DNA of 16,951 nucleotides from Clostridiales bacterium (GTDB taxonomy: Bacteria > Bacillota > Clostridia > Peptostreptococcales > Anaerovoracaceae). The notes below the pieces were generated by a model that saw only the letters and a program-made list of their open reading frames with translations, did no database searches and was not told the origin of the DNA. Both the position numbers and the translations under genes were made by a program. This document shows, in pieces, positions 1-5,923 of the stretch. The stretch lies in NCBI GenBank assembly GCA_009778945.1, contig WRFF01000016.1:1-16951 (forward strand), written 5' to 3'. Position 1 is the first letter of the stretch, and the number at the start of each line of letters is the position of its first letter.

Positions 1-444
1 AAGAGAGGCAGCGTACCGGTATATATCTACGCAATCAACATTGGAGCCGGGTCGAATGTCCTGATCGGGACAAAGACTGTAACGATAGGGGCGCCGCCCG
101 GCAATCCGATCGGTCACGTTGACAGCGTATCTGCGTCTACAGCAACGCCGGGGCAGTTGTCGATAGGAGGCTGGGCGCTCGATGGCGACGCGGCGACCCA
201 GGCGACGCAAGTGCACGTATACGTCGGAGGTTCTGCCGGCGCGGCCGGCGCACAGGGTTTCGCGCTGACGGCAAATCAATCGCGTCCCGATGTGAACGCC
301 GCTTATCCGGGAGTCGGGAATAACCACGGCTTTTCGGGCACGGTAACGACAACAAAGAGAGGCAGCGTACCGGTATATATCTACGCGATCAACATCGGAT
401 CCGGGACGAATGTCCTGATCGGGACAAAGACAATCAATATTCCA
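1..444 (+). repeat. Tandem 354-bp (118-aa) coding repeat, last two units
   Basis: The sequence starting at base 1 recurs at base 355, a spacing of exactly 354 bp. Over the first 77 nt only four bases differ (offsets 33, 42, 46 and 52), after which the copies diverge because 78 onward leads into the next unit while 432 onward leads to the stop. Near identity at nucleotide level indicates recent duplication or gene conversion rather than old domain repetition. More units probably lie upstream. Confidence 0.85.
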
Positions 445-450
445 AATTAG
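1..450 (+). CDS. C-terminal end of a repeat-containing secreted/surface protein (5' truncated by window)
   Basis: The frame is open from base 1 and ends at TAG 448-450, so only the last 149 residues are visible; the start lies outside the window. The visible part has a partial repeat (residues 1 to about 30), then a complete copy containing the signatures SIGGWALDGDA, VHVYVGG, SRPDVNAAYPGVGNNHGF and VPVYIYAINIGSG. This GWA.D / RPDV / HGF pattern is familiar from beta-rich repeats at the C-termini of secreted Gram-positive hydrolases and adhesion-type proteins, so an extracellular or wall-associated location is inferred. No LPXTG motif or transmembrane anchor follows the last repeat. The catalytic or binding part of the protein cannot be judged. 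A strong hairpin lies 66 nt downstream of the stop. Confidence 0.8.
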   Translation, partial: KRGSVPVYIYAINIGAGSNVLIGTKTVTIGAPPGNPIGHVDSVSASTATPGQLSIGGWALDGDAATQATQVHVYVGGSAGAAGAQGFALTANQSRPDVNAAYPGVGNNHGFSGTVTTTKRGSVPVYIYAINIGSGTNVLIGTKTINIPN

Positions 451-515
451 AACGCGTAACATCTACGTAAATAGTGGAACAGGAGCAGCCACAATTTTGA
501 GAAAGACTCCAAAGA

Positions 516-542
516 CCGCCGAGAGCCGTAGGCTCTCGGCGG
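516..542. terminator. Perfect 12-bp hairpin after the repeat protein
   Basis: The arms are CCGCCGAGAGCC (516-527) and GGCTCTCGGCGG (531-542) around a GTA loop. It probably terminates or stabilises the transcript of the repeat protein. No T run follows on the plus strand (CGTGTTATG), so it is not a canonical intrinsic terminator; the minus-strand flank (TCTTTGGAGTCTTT) is only slightly better. Confidence 0.6.
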
Positions 543-550
543 CGTGTTAT

Positions 551-1064
551 GAAAAGCATGTCAAGTGCCCGATGAACAAAGTGCTGTGCCGGACAAGAAG
601 AAGGAGAGAAAACCAGAGCATATTCCAAAGTCCGTCGGCTTGCCGGAACTGTAAAAACAGATGCACCGCGTCATCCAATCCCAAGACGGTTTGCTTCGTG
701 GACGGCGTGGATTATGTCCCGGCCTATATGTTCGGCAAGAACAAGACTTGCGCTTCCCGATAAGAGCAAGTTCATCCCGCGTTCCCAGTATCTCGCCGTC
801 GCGAAAGCGGCAGACGCGGATACGACAATGAGCGCAGCGGAAAAGGCAAGCGTAATCAAAAAAGCGAATGAGTGCGCCGAAGCGATTGACAAGGCTATTG
901 ATAATGCGCTTATGGGCATCCCGCCAAACCGCAGCCAGTACGCGGCCGACTATGAATGGAACGCGGTCAAGGATTTCTGGTACGTCTGGAATGCGCCAAT
1001 CAAGGAGACGAAGAAAAGCACGATCGATAAGACTGTGGGCGCAAAAGCGGTCATGGGGAATTGA
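551..1064 (+). pseudogene. Frame-disrupted coding remnant, function not recognised
   Basis: Two adjoining reading frames look coding and appear to have been one. The first (551-763) gives a Cys-rich segment with CPMNKVLC and CRNCKNRC and ends in GVDYVPAYMFGKNK before TAA 761-763. The second, one frame over, continues from about 743 with ALPDKSKFIPRSQYLAV and an acidic, helical stretch, then a Trp/Tyr-rich segment (ADYEWNAVKDFWYVWNAP), ending at TGA 1062-1064. No plausible ribosome binding site precedes the ATG at 714, which favours a frameshift around 740-760 over an independent gene. The Cys pattern faintly recalls the zinc-ribbon-like part of some DDE transposases, but I would not assign a family. 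Its place between a surface protein and a tRNA 3' end fits a decayed mobile-element or accessory gene. Confidence 0.4.
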
Positions 1065-1079
1065 CACAAAAAAATCTGG

Positions 1080-1098
1080 TAGGGGTAAAATAGGGGTA
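1080..1098. repeat. Direct repeat TAGGGGTA x2, 11 bp apart
   Basis: TAGGGGTA occurs at 1080-1087 and 1091-1098, each followed by a three-base A or T run. The pair lies about 70 bp from the tRNA 3' end, between the coding remnant and the tRNA terminator. Spacing and position resemble arm-type integrase sites, but no integrase gene is visible, so this role is inference. Confidence 0.4.
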
Positions 1099-1131
1099 TT
1101 TCGCCAATTTTCACGAGATTGTATACAAAAT

Positions 1132-1166
1132 AAAACCGCCTGAATCGTTGAAATTCAAACGGTTTT
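1132..1166 (-). terminator. Intrinsic terminator of the tRNA-Val gene
   Basis: On the minus strand, starting 3 nt beyond the tRNA CCA end, AAAACCG (1166-1160) pairs with CGGTTTT (1138-1132). An inner TGAAT/ATTCA stem follows across a 2x2 internal loop. The minus strand then reads TATTTTG, giving a U-rich tail. Position and shape fit a rho-independent terminator for the tRNA. Confidence 0.7.
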
Positions 1167-1168
1167 CG

Positions 1169-1246
1169 TGGTGCGGGCACAGGGATTCGAACCCGGGACC
1201 TCATGGTTGTGACCCATGCGCTCTGAACCAGCTGAGCTATGCCCGC
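1169..1246 (-). tRNA. tRNA-Val (anticodon CAC)
   Basis: The minus strand folds into a full cloverleaf: acceptor GCGGGCA/TGCCCGC, D arm GCTC-AGCTGGTTCA-GAGC, anticodon stem CATGG/CCATG with loop GTCACAA (U33 then CAC), T loop TTCGAAT, discriminator A and encoded CCA. CAC reads the valine codon GUG, a common codon in the neighbouring genes. Position 32 is G rather than a pyrimidine and the T stem has one C-U mismatch (positions 50-64). On the plus strand the same loop would read GTG (His), but the conserved D and T arms fix the gene on the minus strand. Its 3' end faces the accessory region at 1-1168. Confidence 0.9.
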
Positions 1247-1302
1247 GCGGCCGGTAAAATGTATTGTACCATATCCCGTCGGCCGCGCGCATTATTTTTT
1301 GT
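1244..1302 (+). terminator. Hairpin with T tract upstream of the two-component operon
   Basis: CGCGCGGCCG (1244-1253) pairs perfectly with CGGCCGCGCG (1280-1289) around a 26-nt loop, and the plus strand continues CATTATTTTTTG, giving a T6 run. It could stop plus-strand transcription entering from the accessory side before the response-regulator promoter. The left arm overlaps the tRNA acceptor end and the loop contains the tRNA promoter, so the pairing may be partly fortuitous. Confidence 0.4.
1263..1271 (-). promoter_or_regulatory. Extended -10 promoter of tRNA-Val
   Basis: The minus strand reads TGGTACAAT, a TGN-extended -10, ending 16 nt before the mature tRNA 5' end. No good -35 is seen at the usual distance. 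Confidence 0.55.
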
Positions 1303-1341
1303 ACAGAGCGTCAACGGTCAGGAGTTTATGCTTATTCCTCT

Positions 1342-1371
1342 CCGTTTATCTTCCGTTTACATTGGTATACT
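1342..1371 (+). promoter_or_regulatory. Promoter and phased operator-like repeats of the response regulator gene
   Basis: CCGTTTA occurs at 1342-1348 and 1353-1359, an 11-bp period typical of OmpR-family direct-repeat sites. An extended -10 (TGG-TATACT, -10 hexamer 1366-1371) follows at once, with no good -35, which suggests activator-dependent transcription. The predicted start near 1378 gives a leader of about 67 nt. The same half-site, 22 bp apart, precedes the ABC transporter genes. Confidence 0.55.
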
Positions 1372-1444
1372 ATGGTTATTATCCTAAGCATACGAACAAA
1401 GGCAAGACGCCGGAGATTTTCATCAGCGGAAAAGGAGGCTTTAT

Positions 1445-2122
1445 TTGAGCAAGGTATTGATTGCGGACGACGATCCGAATATTCGCGAGCTTGTCTGCGT
1501 GCTGCTGAAAAACGGCGGGCTTGAAGTCTGCGAGGCGAAGGACGGACGCGACGCGCTCTCCGTCATGGACAAAGAGAATCCGGATCTCGCCATCATCGAT
1601 CTGATGATGCCGAATATGGACGGCTATGAGCTGTGCCGCGCCATACGGCAGTATTATGAGAATATGCCGGTTCTTATGCTGACGGCGAAAGGCGAGCTGC
1701 CTGCGAAAGTAAAAGGGTTCGAGGCCGGCGCGGATGATTATTTGACAAAACCATTTGAGGGCGACGAGCTGGTTTTGCGCGTTATGGCCCTTTTGAGACG
1801 CTATAAAATCGAAGCGAGCCAGACCTTGCAGATCGGCAATGTTCTGGTTGACAGGAACAGCTATACGGTGACGGTCGGCGGCGATAAGGAAGACATACCC
1901 CGGAAAGAGTTTGAGCTGCTGTTTAAACTGGCGGGATTTCCGGGGAGGACATTTCCCCGGGATCAGCTTATTGAAGATGTGTGGGGTTATGATTTTGACG
2001 GAAACGAGCGGACGCTGGACGTACATATCGGCCGTCTGCGGGAGAGGTTTCCTGCGGAGCTGTCCGGCTTTCGGATCGTGACGGTGCGAGGGCTGGGTTA
2101 TCGGCTGGAGGTGGTTTCATGA
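1445..2122 (+). CDS. OmpR/PhoB-family two-component response regulator
   Basis: The 225-residue protein has a receiver domain (about 1-118) with acidic pocket residues Asp8, Asp9 and Asp10, predicted phosphoacceptor Asp52 in IIDLMMPNMDG, conserved Thr80 and Lys102 (TKPF), then a winged-helix DNA-binding domain (about 128-225) with DVWGYDFDGNERTLDVHIGRLR and VRGLGYRLE. Family length is normal. Translation starts at TTG 1445, chosen because AAAGGAGG (1431-1438) lies 6 nt upstream and the product begins exactly at the receiver fold. Its end overlaps the kinase start by ATGA, implying translational coupling. Phosphorylation by the kinase should control DNA binding; phased CCGTTTA repeats before its own gene and the transporter genes suggest autoregulation and control of the transporter. 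The inducing signal is unknown. Confidence 0.95.
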   Translation: MSKVLIADDDPNIRELVCVLLKNGGLEVCEAKDGRDALSVMDKENPDLAIIDLMMPNMDGYELCRAIRQYYENMPVLMLTAKGELPAKVKGFEAGADDYLTKPFEGDELVLRVMALLRRYKIEASQTLQIGNVLVDRNSYTVTVGGDKEDIPRKEFELLFKLAGFPGRTFPRDQLIEDVWGYDFDGNERTLDVHIGRLRERFPAELSGFRIVTVRGLGYRLEVVS

Positions 2123-3231
2123 GCGATCGGCCGGACTCCGGCGGGAAGCGCAGTCCCGATGGGAATTATGAATGGCACGACAAGCCTACGCCGTTCAGGA
2201 TCGCGCAAGGAATCATCTTCTTCGTGTTGGCGTTCGTGTTGGCGCTTGTCGCGGCGTATTTCATCACGGCGCAAATCTACCGGTGGACGGGCGCTCCGCC
2301 GCTGCTTTTGCAAAATATTCTGACCGGTGTTGTAGGGTTTCTGCTTCTCGCCGCCGGCCTTATGGCATTCCGGCTCGTCACCCGCCCGTACAGCCGGGAG
2401 ATCGAGAATATCCACGGCGCGTTTACCGAAGCGCTGGGACAGATCGCGCAGGGAAACTTCAACGTCACCCTGGATACGCGTTTGTACGCGCAACAGCATG
2501 ATATGGCGCAAGCCATCAACGATATGGCGCAGAACCTTGGAAATCTCGAAACGATGCGGCAGGATTTCGTATCCAACGTATCCCACGAGATCCAGTCGCC
2601 GCTCACGTCCATCAGTGGATTTGCGGCGTTTTTGCAAAAAGACGATTTGTCCGACGAACAGCGGCGGCATTACGCGGAAATCATCGAGTCCGAGAGCAAA
2701 CGGCTTTCTTCATTGAGTGAAAATCTGCTGAAGCTCTCCACATTGGACAACAATAAACTTCCGCTGAACGATCGGGAGTTCCGGCTCGATAAACAGTTGG
2801 AGCGGACCGCGATCGCACTGGAGCCCCAGTGGTCAGCAAAAGGGCAGGCCATTGAAGCCGATTTGCAGGAAACTACGCTGAACGGCGATGAGGACTTGCT
2901 GTCGCAGGTGTGGGTCAATCTGTTGCACAATGCGATCAAATTCACACCGGAGAGCGGGCGGATCCATATCTCGCTGGCGGCGGAGAACGGCGCAGTGATC
3001 ATCCGGATATCAGACACGGGAGTCGGTATCGGGAAAGAAGATCTTCCGCATATCTTCGAGCGATTTTTCAAAGCCGACAAGTCCCGTGACCGTGCGCTTG
3101 GCGGAAACGGGCTGGGGCTGTCCCTCGTAAAGAAAATCGTGGAATTGCACGGCGGACGGATATCCGTCGAAAGCGAACCGGGGAGGGGGACCGTGTTCGA
3201 AATTCGTCTTTCAAATTTACATCCCGTTTAA
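2119..3231 (+). CDS. Membrane sensor histidine kinase with minimal external loop
   Basis: The 370-residue kinase has transmembrane segments at about 29-52 and 67-87, joined by only about 14 residues (YRWTGAPPLLLQ), so there is no extracellular sensor domain. A HAMP-like linker follows, then the dimerisation domain with predicted phosphorylated His156 (VSNVSHEIQSPLTS) and an ATPase domain with the N box around Asn271, the G1 box DTGVGIG (299-305) and the G2 box GGNGLGLSLV (328-337). Short-loop kinases of this kind usually sense events in or at the membrane, often via a partner transporter; here an ABC transporter lies immediately downstream. Start ATG 2119 overlaps the regulator stop. The stop codon overlaps the first operator-like half-site of the next promoter. 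Confidence 0.94.
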   Translation: MSDRPDSGGKRSPDGNYEWHDKPTPFRIAQGIIFFVLAFVLALVAAYFITAQIYRWTGAPPLLLQNILTGVVGFLLLAAGLMAFRLVTRPYSREIENIHGAFTEALGQIAQGNFNVTLDTRLYAQQHDMAQAINDMAQNLGNLETMRQDFVSNVSHEIQSPLTSISGFAAFLQKDDLSDEQRRHYAEIIESESKRLSSLSENLLKLSTLDNNKLPLNDREFRLDKQLERTAIALEPQWSAKGQAIEADLQETTLNGDEDLLSQVWVNLLHNAIKFTPESGRIHISLAAENGAVIIRISDTGVGIGKEDLPHIFERFFKADKSRDRALGGNGLGLSLVKKIVELHGGRISVESEPGRGTVFEIRLSNLHPV

Positions 3232-3269
3232 ACTGTATTTAATCTCCGTTCATATTGAGGCTCTAAGAT
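3224..3269 (+). promoter_or_regulatory. Phased operator-like repeats and promoter region of the ABC transporter genes
   Basis: CCGTTTA (3224-3230) and CCGTTCA (3246-3252) are 22 bp apart, with a weaker match GTATTTA exactly midway (3235-3241), giving three half-sites on an 11-bp period. This matches the pair before the response-regulator gene. A possible -10 is TAAGAT (3264-3269); the -35 is unclear. It lies in the 69-bp gap between kinase and ATPase genes, so the transporter can be induced separately from the regulator genes. Confidence 0.5.
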
Positions 3270-3300
3270 AAGACCATCGAAAGGAAACGGAGGTTATTTT

Positions 3301-4245
3301 ATGAGTGCTGTAATCGAAGTAAACAACCTTGTAAAGCAATACAAGGGCGCGAAGGAGCCGAGTGTAAAAGGCATCAGCTTCTCCGCAGACAAAGGCGAGT
3401 TTTTCGCATTTCTCGGACCCAACGGGGCGGGAAAGACCACAACCATCTCAATTCTGACGACCACGCTGAACAAAACTTCGGGCGAAGTGAGAATCGCCGG
3501 GTACGATACGGATAAGGATGCGCGCCAGGTGCGCGAGCATATCGGGATCATCTTTCAAAAGTCGAGCCTCGACCCGCAGCTTACGGCGGAGGAGAATATC
3601 CGGTTTCACGCCTGCCTGTACGGGATGTACGGCTATCGCCCGACTTTCAAGCTTATGCCTGCTGAATACAGGAAGCGGGTCCTGGAACTGGCCGACGTTG
3701 TCGGGATCGGGGATGCGCTGTTCAAGCCGATCAAAAAACTGTCGGGCGGCATGCAGCGCAAGCTGGAGATCATCCGTAGCCTGATCCATACGCCGGACGT
3801 GCTGTTCCTCGACGAACCGACGCAGGGGCTCGACGCGGTGAGCCGGCGGAGCCTGTGGGAGTATATCAACGACGTGCGCAATCAGTACGGTACGACGGTG
3901 TTTCTGACGACGCACTATATCGACGAGGCCGAAAATGTCGATCGGGTCTGTATCATCAACCACGGCGAGATCGCGGCCTGCTCCTCGCCGGAGGAACTGA
4001 AACAGAGCCTCCTGCGGCAGGAACTGATTCTGGACGCGCCGAACCGCGCCGAACTCACCGCCGAATTGACGGCGCAGGGCCTGTCCTATACGATGAACGG
4101 CCATGTGACCGTTTCGTATCAGGGATCGGCGCAGACGATCATAAATAAATTGCAGACTCAGTTGACGGTACTTCAGATCCATGAGCCGACGCTGGAAGAC
4201 GCGTATGTTGAATTTTTAGGGAATACCGGGAGGTTAGCGGCATGA
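3301..4245 (+). CDS. ABC transporter ATP-binding protein (ABC-2 / DrrA-like)
   Basis: The 314-residue ATPase carries Walker A GPNGAGKTT (39-47), Q-loop Gln86, signature LSGGM (147-151), Walker B VLFLDEP (167-173) and switch His205 (TTHYIDEAE). The roughly 80-residue C-terminal extension after the nucleotide-binding domain is typical of ATPases that power ABC-2 drug, lipid or polymer exporters. It should dimerise on the cytoplasmic face and drive the permease encoded next, whose start overlaps its stop by ATGA. ATG 3301 is supported by GGAGG at 3289-3293. The substrate is not evident; with the two-component module, an antimicrobial-compound or envelope-stress exporter is a reasonable inference. 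Confidence 0.94.
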   Translation: MSAVIEVNNLVKQYKGAKEPSVKGISFSADKGEFFAFLGPNGAGKTTTISILTTTLNKTSGEVRIAGYDTDKDARQVREHIGIIFQKSSLDPQLTAEENIRFHACLYGMYGYRPTFKLMPAEYRKRVLELADVVGIGDALFKPIKKLSGGMQRKLEIIRSLIHTPDVLFLDEPTQGLDAVSRRSLWEYINDVRNQYGTTVFLTTHYIDEAENVDRVCIINHGEIAACSSPEELKQSLLRQELILDAPNRAELTAELTAQGLSYTMNGHVTVSYQGSAQTIINKLQTQLTVLQIHEPTLEDAYVEFLGNTGRLAA

Positions 4246-5114
4246 CAGAACATGTAATAAGAGCAGCGGGGATCGCATATCCTAGGAATGTGAGATCAAC
4301 GGATTATGAATCCGCGCAGGAAAAATCCAAAGTTTTTAAAGAGTTGAACACAGTCATCACGGTGATGGCGAGGGAGATCACCGTCTCGCTGAAATCCCCC
4401 GCTATGCTGATCATAAGCCTGGTCATGCCGGTCGTGATGATGGGTATGATCGGCGGCAACCTGATGCAAAATATGGCGGGCGGCCTCGGGTTTCAGCTTG
4501 GGTCGTTTATGTTGATCGGCATGGCCATCAATATGCTGTTTATGTTCACGGCACAGGGCATGACCAGTCTGATTGACGACCATGAGACGGACTTCACGCA
4601 GGAAATGCTGGTATCTCCGGTTTCGCGCTATTCGCTCGTGATCGGGAAGATATTCGGCTCGATGTTCGGCGCGATCCTGTCTATGATCGCGACGCTGGCC
4701 GTCGGGCTTGTGATGGGGATCACGCTGCCGGTCGGGCAATTGCTGCTCATCTTGGCGCTGTCCCCGCTGATGTGCCTGTCCGGCGGCGCTTTGGCGATGA
4801 TCTTCATCGGCGTGATCAAAAACAGAAAAGTCGCGAATATGGCCGTGATGTTTATCGTAATGCCGCAGATGTTCCTCTCCGGCGTGATCATTCCGATTCA
4901 GCACTCCACCGGCGCCCTGATGGTTCTGAGCCGCATGATGCCGATGACCTATTGCGTGGATCTGGCGCGGGCAGTGGTGTACAGCGGAAGTCCGCAATAC
5001 GACAGCGTCGTGATGTTCAATCCCGTCGTGAATTGCCTCGTCATCGTCGCGCTGACCGTCGGCTGCCTGATTGTCGGAACATACTTCTTCGCGAAGAGTG
5101 AGAAAGTCAGATAG
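4242..5114 (+). CDS. ABC-2 type transporter permease
   Basis: The 290-residue hydrophobic protein has about six membrane segments (near residues 55-72, 88-108, 137-160, 165-190, 199-220 and 263-285) after a cytoplasmic N-terminus of about 45 residues. The loop DDHETDFTQEMLVSPVSRYSLVIGK is the conserved coupling-helix region of ABC-2 permeases, and the MFLSGVIIPI segment near 210-219 is typical of the drug-exporter subgroup. It is expected to form the channel with the preceding ATPase, as a homodimer because no second permease gene is present. The first 30 residues (to about EKSKVFKELN) are unusual for the family and weakly conserved-looking; a later start is possible, but the ATGA overlap favours 4242. 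Confidence 0.92.
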   Translation: MTEHVIRAAGIAYPRNVRSTDYESAQEKSKVFKELNTVITVMAREITVSLKSPAMLIISLVMPVVMMGMIGGNLMQNMAGGLGFQLGSFMLIGMAINMLFMFTAQGMTSLIDDHETDFTQEMLVSPVSRYSLVIGKIFGSMFGAILSMIATLAVGLVMGITLPVGQLLLILALSPLMCLSGGALAMIFIGVIKNRKVANMAVMFIVMPQMFLSGVIIPIQHSTGALMVLSRMMPMTYCVDLARAVVYSGSPQYDSVVMFNPVVNCLVIVALTVGCLIVGTYFFAKSEKVR

Positions 5115-5155
5115 CAGGGTTCAAAAAACTCGCATAATCGGCATAATTTAAACCT

Positions 5156-5185
5156 CATATCCCGCAGGTGTTCCTGCGGGATATG
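5156..5185 (+). terminator. Perfect 13-bp hairpin after the ABC permease
   Basis: CATATCCCGCAGG (5156-5168) pairs with CCTGCGGGATATG (5173-5185) around TGTT. It lies 41 nt beyond the permease stop and probably ends the transporter transcript, although the following bases (CTACAATAAG) have no T run. Its right arm also contributes to the putative ridA extended -10. Confidence 0.6.
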
Positions 5186-5192
5186 CTACAAT
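5184..5192 (+). promoter_or_regulatory. Putative extended -10 promoter for ridA
   Basis: TGC-TACAAT (5184-5192) is a TGN-extended -10 starting inside the terminator's right arm. No good -35 is seen. The predicted start near 5199 gives a leader of about 65 nt. Confidence 0.4.
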
Positions 5193-5213
5193 AAGTACCA
5201 TTATTGGATAATA

Positions 5214-5224
5214 GGGACAGTCCC
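5214..5224. other. Short palindrome GGGACAGTCCC in the ridA leader
   Basis: GGGAC-A-GTCCC is a perfect 5-bp inverted repeat about 40 nt before the ridA start. Similar GGGACAGTCCCC strings occur in dispersed palindromic (REP-like) elements of many bacteria; only one copy is seen here, so its nature is open. Confidence 0.3.
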
Positions 5225-5263
5225 CATTGTCTTTTGAAGTAATGATTGAAAGGCAGGCTGAAT

Positions 5264-5674
5264 ATGCAGGACAAAAATGAAACCGGCGGCGGCCGCACCC
5301 TGGTTGCGACGAAACAGGCGCCGGCCGCGATCGGGCCGTACGCGCAGGCGAACCGGATCGGCGATTTCCTTTTCACTTCCGGTCAGATTCCGCTCGACCC
5401 GGCCACGGGCGAGCTCGTCGGAACGGAGATCAAGGCGCAGACGAAGCAGGCTTTGGGAAATCTGAAGGCGATCCTTGAGGCCGGCGGCAGCGGTCTCGGG
5501 AGCGTACTCAAGACGACGGTATTCCTCGCGGATATCGCGGATTTTGCGGCGATGAACGAAGTGTACGCGGAATATTTCTCCGGCGAAGCGCTGCCGTCGC
5601 GCTCGGCGGTACAGGTTGGCGCGCTCCCGAAAGGCGCGCTTGTGGAGATTGAAGCGATCGCGTACCTCGGCTGA
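5264..5674 (+). CDS. ridA: RidA family enamine/imine deaminase
   Basis: The 136-residue protein is a standard RidA (YjgF/YER057c/UK114) member: AIGPYAQA with Tyr26, FTSGQIPLDPATG (37-49), the AxxN-type helix NLKAILEAGG, and the active-site segment PSRSAVQVGALPKGALVEIEAIA with Arg113 (equivalent to the carboxylate-binding Arg105 of E. coli) and Glu128/Glu130. The trimeric enzyme hydrolyses reactive 2-aminoacrylate and 2-aminocrotonate made by PLP enzymes such as threonine dehydratase, releasing ammonia and 2-ketoacids. That links it to the ilv genes downstream, since 2-ketobutyrate feeds isoleucine synthesis. ATG 5264 is preferred over an in-frame TTG at 5246 because the AAAGG-rich site lies just upstream of the ATG and the extra six residues are not part of the family. 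Confidence 0.93.
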   Translation: MQDKNETGGGRTLVATKQAPAAIGPYAQANRIGDFLFTSGQIPLDPATGELVGTEIKAQTKQALGNLKAILEAGGSGLGSVLKTTVFLADIADFAAMNEVYAEYFSGEALPSRSAVQVGALPKGALVEIEAIAYLG

Positions 5675-5716
5675 GGAAGTGCTGAGGATCGTCTCCGCGA
5701 CAGGAATGTGACGGAT

Positions 5717-5830
5717 TTTTAGCACAAAATGACGGTTATGTATGATTTTTATCCAAAATTCCGCTATTTTTTATCGATTTACGGCTTTTTGCGCTATATT
5801 TTCATACATAACCGTCATTTTGTGCTAAAA
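5717..5830. repeat. Perfect 29-bp inverted repeat with 56-nt AT-rich centre (MITE-like or large hairpin)
   Basis: Bases 5717-5745 are the exact reverse complement of 5802-5830 (arms begin TTTTAGCACAAAATG). The 56-nt centre is much richer in A+T than the flanking genes and has no open frame of note. It lies in the 249-bp gap between ridA and the hydrolase gene. A miniature transposable element, or a very strong bidirectional hairpin, are both possible; no clear target-site duplication is seen. Confidence 0.75.
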
Positions 5831-5831
5831 T
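5823..5831 (+). promoter_or_regulatory. Possible extended -10 for the hydrolase gene, inside the inverted repeat
   Basis: TGC-TAAAAT (5823-5831) lies at the outer end of the right arm and would start transcription near 5838, about 86 nt before the hydrolase ATG. The left arm carries a near mirror copy on the minus strand. The -35 is poor. Confidence 0.3.
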
Positions 5832-5923
5832 TTCCGAAATTCTCTGCACATAGCATTTTTGCGGAGCAATAGCAGCGTTCTGTTAAGGGAATACAGTTGT
5901 CACGGAAAGGAGAAGAAAGCGGA

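Noticed and set aside
1061..1092. Plus-strand promoter TTGACA near the end of the coding remnant
   Set aside because: The only -10 candidate (TAAAAT) is 19 bp away and no plus-strand gene follows before the opposing tRNA.
1201..1220. tRNA-His (GTG) on the plus strand
   Set aside because: The D and T arm consensus and encoded CCA exist only on the minus strand, where the anticodon is CAC.
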